From Amycolatopsis mongoliensis (GTDB lineage: Bacteria; Actinomycetota; Actinomycetes; Mycobacteriales; Pseudonocardiaceae), in contig NZ_CP127295.1 in assembly GCF_030285665.1 (NCBI RefSeq), positions 4,526,001 to 4,590,000 on the forward strand: a DNA stretch of 64,000 nt, written 5' to 3'. Under the pieces are notes generated by a model. It worked only from the letters and a program-made list of their open reading frames with translations, did no database searches and had not been told where the DNA came from. Made by a program: the position numbers and the translations under genes. Positions within the stretch are counted from its first letter, which is position 1. Each line of letters opens with the position of its first letter. Below are positions 42,159-51,245 of this stretch, in pieces.

Positions 42159-43088
42159 ATGACGTCCACAGCGGCCCCGCCGGTCCCGGCGCCGCCCCGC
42201 CGGGCGACCCCGGCCCGCCGTTCGCGGCGGCAGTGGCGCGGCTGGCTCTTCGTCGCCCCGTTCGTCCTGGTCTTCGCGCTCACCTTCCTGGCGCCGATCA
42301 TCTACGCGTTCGGCCTCAGCCTGTTCCGCGACCAGGCGTTCTTCGGCGGCACGGTGTTCGTCGGCGCCGACAACTACGCGCAGGTCCTGCGCGACGCGAA
42401 GTTCTGGGAGTCCTTCCTCCGGGTCCTGCTCTTCCTCGTCGTGCAGGTGCCGATCATGCTGCTGCTGGCGCTGGTCGCGGCGCTGGCCATCGACAGCGCC
42501 CGGCTGCACGCGGCCGGGTTCTTCCGGGTCGTGATCTTCCTGCCGTACGCCGTGCCCGCCGTGGTCGCCGCCCTGATGTGGGGCTTCATGTACGGCGACC
42601 ACTTCGGCCTCGCGGCGGACCTCAACCACCTGCTCGGCACCGACGCCGTGAAGCCGCTGTCGGACCACTGGATGCTCGCCTCGATCGGCAACGTCGTCAC
42701 CTGGGAGTTCGTGGGCTACAACATGCTCATCTTCTACTCGGCGTTGAAGGTGATCCCGAAGGAGCTGTACGAAGCGGCGTCGATCGACGGCGCCGGTGCG
42801 TTCCGCACGATCGCCAGCGTCAAGCTGCCCGCACTGCGCGGCTCGATCGTGATCGCGACGATCTTCTCGATCATCGGCAGCTTCCAGCTGTTCAACGAGC
42901 CGAACATCATGCGCACGCTGGCGCCGAACGTGATCGGCACCTTCTACACGCCGAACATGTACGCCTACAACCTCTCCTTCGGCGGCCAGCAGTACAACTA
43001 CTCCGCCACGGTCGCGATCGTGATGGGCGTGATCACCGCGGTCATCGCCTACGTCGTGCAGCTGCGCGGCACCCGGAAGGGGATGTGA
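42159..43088 (+). CDS. Sugar ABC transporter permease (MalF/UgpA type)
   Basis: 309 aa from ATG 42159 (GGAGGGACG upstream; the long upstream frame is antisense to lacI). Six membrane helices; the cytoplasmic EAA loop is ELYEAASIDGAGAFRTIASVKLP. Its first helix follows RQWRGWLFVAPFVLVF. With the next gene it makes the channel of a CUT1-type importer. No ATPase is encoded here; such systems often share MsiK. Confidence 0.93.
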   Translation: MTSTAAPPVPAPPRRATPARRSRRQWRGWLFVAPFVLVFALTFLAPIIYAFGLSLFRDQAFFGGTVFVGADNYAQVLRDAKFWESFLRVLLFLVVQVPIMLLLALVAALAIDSARLHAAGFFRVVIFLPYAVPAVVAALMWGFMYGDHFGLAADLNHLLGTDAVKPLSDHWMLASIGNVVTWEFVGYNMLIFYSALKVIPKELYEAASIDGAGAFRTIASVKLPALRGSIVIATIFSIIGSFQLFNEPNIMRTLAPNVIGTFYTPNMYAYNLSFGGQQYNYSATVAIVMGVITAVIAYVVQLRGTRKGM

Positions 43089-43089
43089 C

Positions 43090-43953
43090 GTGGCCACGTT
43101 TTCGGTGACGCGCCCCAGCAAGTCGCGCGTGCTCACGGCGGTCATGGCGCTGTACCTGGTCTACACCCTGGTTCCGCTGGTGTGGCTGGTGATCAACGCG
43201 ACCAAGACCCAGCCCGCGCTGTTCTCCTCGTCGGGGCTGGCGTTCGGCGGCCCGTTCGCGCTGTTCGACAACATCGGGCAGACGTTCACCTACGACGGCG
43301 GGATCTTCTTCCGCTGGCTCGGGAACACGGTGCTCTACGTCGTGGTCGGCGCCGGCGGGGCGACGATCCTCGCCACCGCGGCGGGCTACGGGCTGGCCAA
43401 GTACCGCTTCCCCGGCCGGCGGGCGGTCTTCGCCGTCGTCCTCGGCGCGGTGGCCGTGCCCGGCACCGCGCTCGCCGTGCCGACGTTCCTGCTGTTCAGC
43501 AAGCTCGGGCTGACCAACACGCCGCTGTCGGTCATCATCCCGTCGCTGATCAGCCCGTTCGGGCTCTACCTGATCTGGGTGTACGCCGCCGACGCGATCC
43601 CCGACGAGCTCCTGGAGGCGGCGCGGATCGACGGCGCGGGGGAGATCCGGATCTTCCTCACCGTGACGCTGCGCCAGCTGGTGCCCGGGATCGTCACGGT
43701 CGCGCTGTTCACGATGGTGCAGACCTGGAACAACTACTTCCTGCCGCTGATCATGCTCAGCGAACCGAAGTGGTACCCGCTGACCGTCGGGCTCAACCAG
43801 TGGAGCGCGCAGGCGAACGGCGCCGGCGCGCGCCCGATCTTCAACCTGGTGCTCACCGGGTCGCTGCTCACGATCATTCCCCTCGTCATCGCTTTCCTGC
43901 TCATGCAACGGTTCTGGCAATCGGGGCTGAGCGCGGGGAGCGTCAAGCAATGA
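43090..43953 (+). CDS. Sugar ABC transporter permease (MalG type)
   Basis: 287 aa from GTG 43090, one base after the previous stop. Six helices; EAA loop ELLEAARIDGAGEIRIFLTVTL. The stretch MYLVYTLVPLVWLVINATK at the first helix is the MalG pattern. Partner of the preceding permease and the following lipoprotein. Confidence 0.93.
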   Translation: MATFSVTRPSKSRVLTAVMALYLVYTLVPLVWLVINATKTQPALFSSSGLAFGGPFALFDNIGQTFTYDGGIFFRWLGNTVLYVVVGAGGATILATAAGYGLAKYRFPGRRAVFAVVLGAVAVPGTALAVPTFLLFSKLGLTNTPLSVIIPSLISPFGLYLIWVYAADAIPDELLEAARIDGAGEIRIFLTVTLRQLVPGIVTVALFTMVQTWNNYFLPLIMLSEPKWYPLTVGLNQWSAQANGAGARPIFNLVLTGSLLTIIPLVIAFLLMQRFWQSGLSAGSVKQ

Positions 43954-43982
43954 GCCGTCACACCGTCGTGAAGGGACACTCG

Positions 43983-45320
43983 ATGTCACGCATCCGCAGT
44001 CGCGCCAAGGCGTTCGCCGCCGTGGCGCTCGCCGCCGCCCTCGCGGTCGGCTGCTCGTCCGGGAGCCCGTCCGGACCCGCCGCCGCCACCGGCAGCCAGG
44101 ACTCCGTCGACGCCGCGCTCAAGGCGGGCGGCACGATCACGTACTGGAGCTGGACCCCGTCGGCCAAGGACCAGGTCGCCGCGTTCGAGAAGGAATACCC
44201 GAACGTCAAGGTGAACTACGTCAACGCGGGGACGAACAAGGAGGAGTACACCAAGCTCCAGAACGCGATCAAGGCCGGCACCGGCGGGCCGGACGTCGTG
44301 CAGATCGAGTACTACGCGCTCCCGCAGTTCGCGCTGACCGATTCGCTGGTCAACCTCGACCAGTACGGCTTCGGCGCGTTCGAAAAGGACTTCAGCGCCT
44401 CGACGTGGTCGAGTGTTCGCGTGAACAACGGCACCTACGGCCTGCCGCAGGACTCCGGGCCGATGGCGCTGTTCTACAACAAGGAAGTCTTCGACAAGAA
44501 CGGCATCGCCGTGCCGAAGACGTGGGACGAGTACCTCGCGGCGGCCAAGAAGCTGCACGCGGCCGACCCCACCAAGTACATCACCTCCGACACCGGTGAC
44601 CCCGGGTTCGCGCTGAGCATGATCTGGCAGGCGGGCGGGCGCCCGTTCAGCGCCGACGGCCGCAACGTCAAGATCAACCTGGCCGACGCCGGTACCAAGA
44701 AGTGGACGTCGACCTGGGACCAGCTGATCCAGGGCAAGCTGCTCGCCCCGATCAAGGAGTGGTCCGACGACTGGTTCCGCGCGCTCGGCGACGGCACCAT
44801 CTCCACCCTGGTCACCGGCGCCTGGATGCCCGGCAACTTCAAGTCCTCGGTCCCCGGCGGCGCCGGGAAGTGGGCCGTCGCGCCGATGCCGACCTACGAC
44901 GGGCAGCCGGTCACCGCGGAGAACGGCGGCAGCACGCAGTCCGTGCTCAAGCAGAGCGGCAACCCGGCGCTGGCCGCGGCGTTCGTGCGCTGGCTCAACC
45001 ACGGCAACGGCGTCAAGCCGTTCATCGAGAGCGGCGGCTTCCCGGCCACCACCGCCGACCTGACGTCGCCGGCGTTCGTCGACGAGGCCGTGCCGTACTT
45101 CGGCGGGCAGAAGATCAACCAGGTGCTGACCCAGGCGTCGAAGGACGTCGCGAAGGGCTGGACCTACCTGCCGTACCAGACCTACGCCAACAGCGTCTTC
45201 AGCGACACCGTCGGCAAGGCGTACCTCAACGGCACCGGGCTCGACGCCGGGCTGACGGCCTGGCAGCAGGCGCTCGTCGACTACGGCAACCAGCAGGGCT
45301 TCACGGTCAGCGCGGGTTGA
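43983..45320 (+). CDS. Sugar-binding lipoprotein of the ABC importer
   Basis: 445 aa from ATG 43983 (AAGGGA 6 nt upstream); an ATG at 43950 overlaps the permease stop and would add 11 residues before the signal. The signal ends ALAVGC with lipobox Cys. The family-1 solute-binding fold follows: GTITYWSWTPSAKDQVAAFE, FEKEYPNVKVNYVNAG, GLPQDSGPMALFYNKEVFDK. It should capture arabino- or galacto-oligosaccharides; the ligand is inferred from the downstream glycosidases. Confidence 0.94.
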   Translation: MSRIRSRAKAFAAVALAAALAVGCSSGSPSGPAAATGSQDSVDAALKAGGTITYWSWTPSAKDQVAAFEKEYPNVKVNYVNAGTNKEEYTKLQNAIKAGTGGPDVVQIEYYALPQFALTDSLVNLDQYGFGAFEKDFSASTWSSVRVNNGTYGLPQDSGPMALFYNKEVFDKNGIAVPKTWDEYLAAAKKLHAADPTKYITSDTGDPGFALSMIWQAGGRPFSADGRNVKINLADAGTKKWTSTWDQLIQGKLLAPIKEWSDDWFRALGDGTISTLVTGAWMPGNFKSSVPGGAGKWAVAPMPTYDGQPVTAENGGSTQSVLKQSGNPALAAAFVRWLNHGNGVKPFIESGGFPATTADLTSPAFVDEAVPYFGGQKINQVLTQASKDVAKGWTYLPYQTYANSVFSDTVGKAYLNGTGLDAGLTAWQQALVDYGNQQGFTVSAG

Positions 45321-45324
45321 GCGC

Positions 45325-46863
45325 GTGAGTGCCGACATCGAGGGCGACGCGGGCGAGGTGATCGGCCCGGTCCCGCGTCGCCTGTTCGGCTCGTTCGTCG
45401 AGCACATGGGCCGGGCCGTGTACACCGGGATCCACGAACCCGGTCACTCCACTTCGGACGAACGCGGTTTCCGCGGCGACGTGCTGGAGCTGGTCCGCGA
45501 GCTCGGGCCGACCGTGATCCGCTACCCCGGCGGGAACTTCGTCTCCGGCTACCGCTGGGAGGACGGCGTCGGGCCGGAGCGCCCGGTCCGGCTCGACCCC
45601 GCCTGGCACAGCGTGGAGTCCAACCGCTTCGGCCTGCACGAGTTCGTCGCGTGGGCCGAAGCCGCGGGTGCCGAGGTGATGTACGCCGTCAACCTCGGCA
45701 CCCGCGGCATCCAGGAAGCCGCCGACGTCCTGGAGTACTGCAACCACCCCGGCGGCACGGAACTGAGCGAGCGGCGGCGCGCGAACGGCGCCGACCGCCC
45801 GTTCGGCTTCAAGCTGTGGTGCCTGGGCAACGAGATGGACGGCCCGTGGCAGATCGGCCACAAGACCGCCGACGAGTACGGCCGCCTCGCCGCGGAGACC
45901 GCCCGGGTCATGCGGATGATCGACCCGGGCGTCGAGCTCGTCGTCGCGGGCAGCTCCCACGCGGGGATGCCGACGTTCGGCTCGTGGGAGCGCACGGTGC
46001 TGCGCCACACCGCGGCGCTCGTCGACCACATCTCGCTGCACGCCTACTACCAGGAGCTGCACGGGGACACCGACAGCTACCTGGCCAGCTCGGCCGCGCT
46101 CGACCGCTACATCGGGACGACGGCCGGGATCATCGACGAGACCCTCGCCGAACTGGGGCTCGACAAGCGGATCGGGATCAGCGTCGACGAGTGGAACGTC
46201 TGGGACCTGCGCCGCTGGAACGAGGTCGACCAGGCGCGGCTCGCCGAGGGCGGCTGGCGGGAGCACCCGCGGATCATCGAGGACACCTACACGGTCACCG
46301 ACGCCGTCGTCGTCGGCTCGCTGCTGAGTTCGCTGCTGCGCAACGTCGACCGGGTCACCATGGCGAACCAGGCCCAGCTGGTCAACGTCATCGCGCCGAT
46401 CCGCACCGAACCCGGCGGCCCGGCGTGGCGGCAGCCGACGTTCCACCCGTTCCGCCAGGTCGCCACGCTGGCCGGCGGGGTGAGCCTGCGCCTGACCGTC
46501 GAAGGCGAGCGCCTGCGCACCGCGCAGCACGGCGAAGTCGACCTCGTCGACGTCGCCGCGACGGTCGAGGAATCCGGACGCGGCGCCGTGTTCCTCACCA
46601 ACCGGGCCACGGCGTCGCCGACCGAAGTCCGGCTGCGCCTGCGCGGCGCGCGGTACGGCGTGTACGCCGCCGAAACCCTGACCACACCCGACGGCGGGAC
46701 GCGGCACACCGTCAACACCGCCGACTCACAACCGGTCCGGCCGGTGCCCTTGCCCGGCGCCGCCGCGACGTCCGACCCAGGGGGGACGACCATCACCGTG
46801 ACACTGCCACCCTTGTCCTGGACCGCGCTCCAGCTGTGCCCGGAGGCGGGCGGCCATGCCTGA
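45325..46863 (+). CDS. GH51 alpha-L-arabinofuranosidase
   Basis: 512 aa from GTG 45325. Intracellular (no signal). The start VIGPVPRRLFGSFVEHMGRAVYTGI (in parts) and TVIRYPGGNFVSGYRWEDGVG are GH51 signatures; the acid/base Glu is in LWCLGNEMDGPWQIGHK and the nucleophile Glu in ISVDEWNVWD. It removes alpha-arabinofuranosyl residues from imported oligosaccharides. Overlaps the GH35 gene by 8 nt. Confidence 0.95.
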   Translation: MSADIEGDAGEVIGPVPRRLFGSFVEHMGRAVYTGIHEPGHSTSDERGFRGDVLELVRELGPTVIRYPGGNFVSGYRWEDGVGPERPVRLDPAWHSVESNRFGLHEFVAWAEAAGAEVMYAVNLGTRGIQEAADVLEYCNHPGGTELSERRRANGADRPFGFKLWCLGNEMDGPWQIGHKTADEYGRLAAETARVMRMIDPGVELVVAGSSHAGMPTFGSWERTVLRHTAALVDHISLHAYYQELHGDTDSYLASSAALDRYIGTTAGIIDETLAELGLDKRIGISVDEWNVWDLRRWNEVDQARLAEGGWREHPRIIEDTYTVTDAVVVGSLLSSLLRNVDRVTMANQAQLVNVIAPIRTEPGGPAWRQPTFHPFRQVATLAGGVSLRLTVEGERLRTAQHGEVDLVDVAATVEESGRGAVFLTNRATASPTEVRLRLRGARYGVYAAETLTTPDGGTRHTVNTADSQPVRPVPLPGAAATSDPGGTTITVTLPPLSWTALQLCPEAGGHA

Positions 46864-48610
46864 GTTCGTGATCGGGGAGACCGACTTCCTGCTCGACGGC
46901 CGGCCGTTCCGGATCCTGTCCGGGGCGCTGCACTACTTCCGGGTGCACCCGGACCTGTGGGCCGACCGGATCGACAAGGCCCGGCGGATGGGCCTGAACA
47001 CCATCGAGACGTACGTCCCGTGGAACGCGCACGCCCCCGAGCCCGGCACGTTCGACCTCTCCGGCGGGCTCGACCTCGACCGGTTCCTGCGGCTCGTCGC
47101 CGACGCCGGGATGCACGCGATCGTCCGGCCCGGCCCGTACATCTGCGCGGAGTGGGACAACGGCGGCCTGCCGGCGTGGCTGTTCCGCGATCCCTCGGTC
47201 GGGGTCCGCCGGTACGAGCCGCGCTACCTCGACGCGGTGCGCGAATACCTCGCGCGGGTCTACGAAGTCGTCGTCCCGCACCAGGTCGACCGCGGCGGGC
47301 CGGTGCTGCTGGTCCAGATCGAAAACGAGTACGGCGCGTTCGGCGACGACAAGCGGTACCTGCGGGCGCTGGCCGAGCACACCCGCGCGTGCGGGGTCAC
47401 CGTGCCGCTGACCACGGTGGACCAGCCGACGCCGGAGATGCTCGAGGCGGGCAGCCTCGAGGGGCTGCACCGCACGGCGTCGTTCGGGTCGGGCACCGAG
47501 GCCCGGCTCGCGATCCTGCGGGCCCACCAGCCCACCGGGCCGCTGATGTGCAGCGAGTTCTGGAACGGCTGGTTCGACCACTGGGGTGCGCACCACCACA
47601 CGACCTCGGCCGCGGACGCGGCGGCCGAGCTCGACGCGCTGCTCGCCGCGGGCGCGTCGGTCAACCTGTACATGTTCCACGGCGGCACCAACTTCGGGCT
47701 CACCAGCGGCGCGAACGACAAGGGCGTCTACCAGCCGCTCGTCACGTCGTACGACTACGACGCGCCGCTGGACGAAGCCGGGGACCCGACGCCGAAGTAC
47801 CACGCCTTCCGCGACGTGATCGCCCGCTACCACAAGGTGCCGGATTCGGTGCCGCCGCCGGCCCGGCCCGCGCCGGCCCCCGAGTCGGTGCTGCGCGACC
47901 CCGTCCGGCTGCTCGACGCCCCGGACCGCTGGGGCACCTGGGAGTTCCACGAGGAACTGCCCGCGTTCGACGACCTGACGCCGATGCCGCGGCTCGCCCT
48001 GCTGCGCACGACCGTCTCGGGCGACCGGCCGGGCGTCCTGGCGTTCGGCGAGGTCCGCGACCGCGCGACGGTGTTCTTCGACGGCGATCCGGTGGGCACC
48101 CTGCTGCGGGAGCACCACGACCGCGCGCTCGCGCTGCCGCGGGCGCACGGCGAGCTGCTGGTGCTGGTCGAGGACCAGGGCCGGGTCGACTACGGCCCCC
48201 GGATCGGCGAGGCGAAAGGCATCATCGGCGGCGCGTCGCTGCACGGCGAGCCGCTCGCGGGCTGGGACGTGCTGCCGCTCGATCTCGACGCGTTGCCGGC
48301 GTTGCGGCCGGCGGCCCCGTCGGCGGTCACCGGCCCGGTCGCCGGGCCGGTGCTGCTGCGCGCCGAAGTCGAGGTGGACGCCTCCGCCGACCTCTTCCTC
48401 GACACCGGGGAGTGGGGCAAGGGCCTCGCGTGGCTCAACGGGTTCCCGCTCGGCCGGTACTGGCGGCGCGGGCCGCAGCGGACGCTGTACGTGCCGCGCC
48501 CGGTCGTCCGCGCGGGCGCCAACGAACTCGTCGTGCTCGAACTGGGCACGATGCTCGACCCGGCGGCCCGGTTCGTGCCGCGGCCGCTGCTGGGACACAC
48601 CGAGGCCTGA
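46856..48610 (+). CDS. GH35 beta-galactosidase
   Basis: 584 aa. It starts FVIGETDFLLDGRPFRILSG and keeps RPGPYICAEWDNGGLPAWL, the acid/base Glu in LVQIENEYGAFG and the nucleophile Glu in CSEFWNGWFDHWG. The C-terminal jelly-roll domains are GELLVLVEDQGRVDYGPRIG and EWGKGLAWLNGFPLGRYWRRG. No signal peptide, so intracellular. Together with the GH51 enzyme it would finish degradation of imported galacto-arabino-oligosaccharides. Confidence 0.95.
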   Translation: MPEFVIGETDFLLDGRPFRILSGALHYFRVHPDLWADRIDKARRMGLNTIETYVPWNAHAPEPGTFDLSGGLDLDRFLRLVADAGMHAIVRPGPYICAEWDNGGLPAWLFRDPSVGVRRYEPRYLDAVREYLARVYEVVVPHQVDRGGPVLLVQIENEYGAFGDDKRYLRALAEHTRACGVTVPLTTVDQPTPEMLEAGSLEGLHRTASFGSGTEARLAILRAHQPTGPLMCSEFWNGWFDHWGAHHHTTSAADAAAELDALLAAGASVNLYMFHGGTNFGLTSGANDKGVYQPLVTSYDYDAPLDEAGDPTPKYHAFRDVIARYHKVPDSVPPPARPAPAPESVLRDPVRLLDAPDRWGTWEFHEELPAFDDLTPMPRLALLRTTVSGDRPGVLAFGEVRDRATVFFDGDPVGTLLREHHDRALALPRAHGELLVLVEDQGRVDYGPRIGEAKGIIGGASLHGEPLAGWDVLPLDLDALPALRPAAPSAVTGPVAGPVLLRAEVEVDASADLFLDTGEWGKGLAWLNGFPLGRYWRRGPQRTLYVPRPVVRAGANELVVLELGTMLDPAARFVPRPLLGHTEA

Positions 48611-48644
48611 GCAAGTCCCCACCGGAACGAAGGGCAGTTCGACG

Positions 48645-50606
48645 ATGAACCTGCGGCGTTTCCTGACCGTCCTCGCGGTACCCCTGGCCGCGGCCGGGAT
48701 CACCGTGGCACCGGCTTCCGCGGCCACCGCGGTGACCGTGAAGCCCGACCCCGCCTACCGCCAGCAGCCGTTCGAGGGCTGGGGCTCGAGCCTGGCGTGG
48801 ATGGCCGAGGCGACCGGCGGCTACCCCGACGCGGTGCGGAACCGGCTGGCCGACCTGGTCTTCGGCGCCGACGGGCTGAACCTGAACATCGCCCGGTTCA
48901 ACATCGGCGGCGGCAACGCCCCGGACGTCCCGGCGTACCTGCGTCCGGGCGGGGCCGTGCCGGGCTGGTGGAAGGCGCCGGCCGGGACCACCCGCGCCGA
49001 CAAGGACTGGTGGACACCCGGCGACCCCGCCGAGTTCGATGCCGCCGCGGACCCGAACCAGCGCTGGTGGGTGGACCGCATCAAGAACCGCGTCACGAAG
49101 TGGGAGGCGTTCAGCAACTCGCCGCCGTACTTCCAGACCGTGTCGGGGTACGTCTCCGGCGGCTTCACCGCCACCGACGAGCAGCTGCGGCCCGACAAGA
49201 TCGGCGACTTCACGGCGTACCTGGCGCAGGTGGTGCGCACCTTGGAGCGGGTGCACGGGATCCGGTTCTCGTCGGTGGACCCGCTGAACGAGCCGAACAC
49301 GAACTACTGGAAGACGACGCTCGGCGCCGACGGGAACCCGGTCGGCGGGCGGCAGGAGGGGGCGCACGTCGGGCCGTCCGTCCAGTCGCAGCTGATCCCG
49401 GCGATGGCCGCGGCGCTGCCCGGGAAGGTGGTTTCCGCACCGGACGAAACCAACCCGGACATCTTCGCCGCGGACTGGGCGGGCTGGTCCGCCGCGGCGC
49501 GGTCGGCGGCGGGGCGGCTGAACGTGCACACCTACGGCACCGGCAACCGGCCGATCCCGCGTGACATCGCGAAAGGCGCGTCGAAGCCGCTGTGGATGAG
49601 CGAGGTCGGCGGTAGCTGGCTGGACCGGCAGGACTTCACCAGCATGGACCCGGGGCTCGGGCTGGCCGGCCAGATCACCGACGACCTGAGGCTGCTGGAA
49701 CCGAGCGCGTGGGTGAGCTGGCAGCCGATCGAGGACTACGACAACATGAAGCCCGGCGGGGAGAGCGCGGCCGGGATGAACTGGGGCGAGATCCAGGTTC
49801 CTTTCGACTGCACGACTTCCGACTGTCCTATTCGGACGAACACGAAGTTCGACACGATGCGGAACTTCACCCACTACATCCGGCCGGGTGACCGGCTGAT
49901 CGCGTCGAACGACACCGCTTCGACGGCCGCGATGCGCGGGGACGACCTGTCCTCGGTGGTCCACGTCAACCCGGGCACGGCGGAGCAGGACGTCACGCTG
50001 GACCTGTCCGGGTTCGGGTGCGTCCGGCCCGGCGCCTCGGTGACGCCGGTCGTCACCGACGTCACCGGTGCGCTTCGCCGCGGCAAGGCGGTCCGGGTGA
50101 CGTCGGCCCACGCCACCCTGCGGGTCCCGGCGCGGTCGGTGACGACCTTCCTCGTCGACGGCGTCTCGTCGACGGCCGCGGGCACGGGGCTGGGCTCGGG
50201 CAAGCCGTTCACCTTCACCGGCGTCCAGAGCGGCAAGTCGCTGTCGGCGGAGGGCGGTTCGCTGGTCCAGCGCACGACGGACGCATCGGCGGCCGCGCAG
50301 CGCTGGACGCTGACCGACCGCACGGGCCGCTACGGCAACCGCGACCGGTTCACCGTGACCAACGCCGGCACGGGCCAGGTGCTCAGCACGGCCGGCGGAG
50401 CGGTGACGCTGGCACCGCCGGGGACCTCGGACGCGGCCGCGCAGTGGACGGTGTCGACGACGGGCGACGGGACGTGGACGTTCGTCAACGCGGCGGACGG
50501 GCAGCTGCTGGACGTCACCGGCGAGTCCCGCGACGACGGCGCCCGCATCGGCCTGTACCGGCCGACGAACGGGCCGAACCAGCGCTGGCAGGCCGTCGCC
50601 CGCTGA
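48645..50606 (+). CDS. Secreted GH30 endo-beta-1,6-galactanase-like enzyme with ricin-type CBM
   Basis: 653 aa. Sec signal MNLRRFLTVLAVPLAAAGIT...ASA. Catalytic (beta/alpha)8 plus beta domain to about 500: QPFEGWGSSLAWMAEATGGY, NLNIARFNIGGGNAPDVPAY, acid/base Glu in SSVDPLNEPNTNYW and nucleophile Glu in LWMSEVGGSWLD. These are those of GH30 subfamily 5, whose characterised members (for instance from Streptomyces) cut beta-1,6-galactan side chains. A ricin-type beta-trefoil CBM13 occupies 515-653. As the only exported enzyme of the operon it should release the oligosaccharides that are then imported. Confidence 0.9.
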   Translation: MNLRRFLTVLAVPLAAAGITVAPASAATAVTVKPDPAYRQQPFEGWGSSLAWMAEATGGYPDAVRNRLADLVFGADGLNLNIARFNIGGGNAPDVPAYLRPGGAVPGWWKAPAGTTRADKDWWTPGDPAEFDAAADPNQRWWVDRIKNRVTKWEAFSNSPPYFQTVSGYVSGGFTATDEQLRPDKIGDFTAYLAQVVRTLERVHGIRFSSVDPLNEPNTNYWKTTLGADGNPVGGRQEGAHVGPSVQSQLIPAMAAALPGKVVSAPDETNPDIFAADWAGWSAAARSAAGRLNVHTYGTGNRPIPRDIAKGASKPLWMSEVGGSWLDRQDFTSMDPGLGLAGQITDDLRLLEPSAWVSWQPIEDYDNMKPGGESAAGMNWGEIQVPFDCTTSDCPIRTNTKFDTMRNFTHYIRPGDRLIASNDTASTAAMRGDDLSSVVHVNPGTAEQDVTLDLSGFGCVRPGASVTPVVTDVTGALRRGKAVRVTSAHATLRVPARSVTTFLVDGVSSTAAGTGLGSGKPFTFTGVQSGKSLSAEGGSLVQRTTDASAAAQRWTLTDRTGRYGNRDRFTVTNAGTGQVLSTAGGAVTLAPPGTSDAAAQWTVSTTGDGTWTFVNAADGQLLDVTGESRDDGARIGLYRPTNGPNQRWQAVAR

Positions 50607-50611
50607 CCCCC

Positions 50612-50698
50612 AGCGCCCCAATGTGGCGTTCGGTGCGTCAGACGCACCGAACGCCACATTGGGTGCGTGGGACGCAACCAACGCCACATTGGGGCGCT
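50612..50698. repeat. Modular palindromic repeat, 87-bp form
   Basis: Same AGCGCCCC... and ...GGGGCGCT ends as the 5763 copy with two 30-bp modules between (GTGCGTCAGACGCAC, then GTGCGTGGGACGCAACC). It starts 5 nt after the GH30 stop and probably ends the operon transcript. Confidence 0.9.
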
Positions 50699-50731
50699 TG
50701 ACCGGCACTGGGGACAAGCCGGGCGTCACGC

Positions 50732-50765
50732 GCGGCAGGCGCCGAGATTTGTCGGTGCCTGCCGC
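50732..50765. terminator. Hairpin terminator for the 91-aa protein gene
   Basis: GCGGCAGGC (50732-50740) pairs with GCCTGCCGC (50757-50765), 9 bp with a 16-nt loop, beginning 22 nt after the minus-strand stop at 50788. Confidence 0.55.
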
Positions 50766-50787
50766 TAGCGTGGAAACCGGGGGCTGC

Positions 50788-51063
50788 TCAGTCCGTCGTG
50801 CCGTACGGGCGCTGCGACACGCCCTTGTGGCCCTCGGCCTCGCCGCCCTTGCCGGCCGCGATCTCCTCGCCGCCCTTGCGGTGGCTGTCACCCGAGTCCG
50901 GCTCCATGCCGGTCGGGGACAGCGTCCCGCCCGTCGAGTGGTCTCCGGAGCCGCCCGGGTCGCCGCCGCTCGCCGCTCGGGCCTTGTCGCCGGCCTCGGC
51001 CGCGGTCGGGTCGTCGCCCGCCACGTCCGGTGCCCAGCCGTGGTGGTTTTCCTGTTCGGCCAT
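50788..51063 (-). CDS. Hydrophilic 91-aa hypothetical protein
   Basis: It starts MAEQENHHGWAPDVAGDDPT and is rich in Gly, Asp, Glu and Ser (GDPGGSGDHSTGGTLSPTG, GGEEIAAGKGGEAEGHKG), without hydrophobic segments. The composition suggests disorder, like small stress proteins of actinomycetes, but I do not recognise the family. Own terminator downstream, divergent from the GAF-ANTAR gene. Confidence 0.6.
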   Translation of the reverse strand: MAEQENHHGWAPDVAGDDPTAAEAGDKARAASGGDPGGSGDHSTGGTLSPTGMEPDSGDSHRKGGEEIAAGKGGEAEGHKGVSQRPYGTTD

Positions 51064-51245
51064 GACGGCCTCCTCACCTGCCCCCTGTGCCCGCCCGCGT
51101 ACCCGCCGGGAGCGGCATCAAACTCGGCTCCGGCGGCCGCTAGAATTCCCGCGGACCCGTTGAAACGCCAGCGGTGGTCTTGGTTGACGCTGCTGGCGAG
51201 CTCCTTCCCCTTGCTCGCCACTTGACGCATGGGAGGGGTGGGGCT

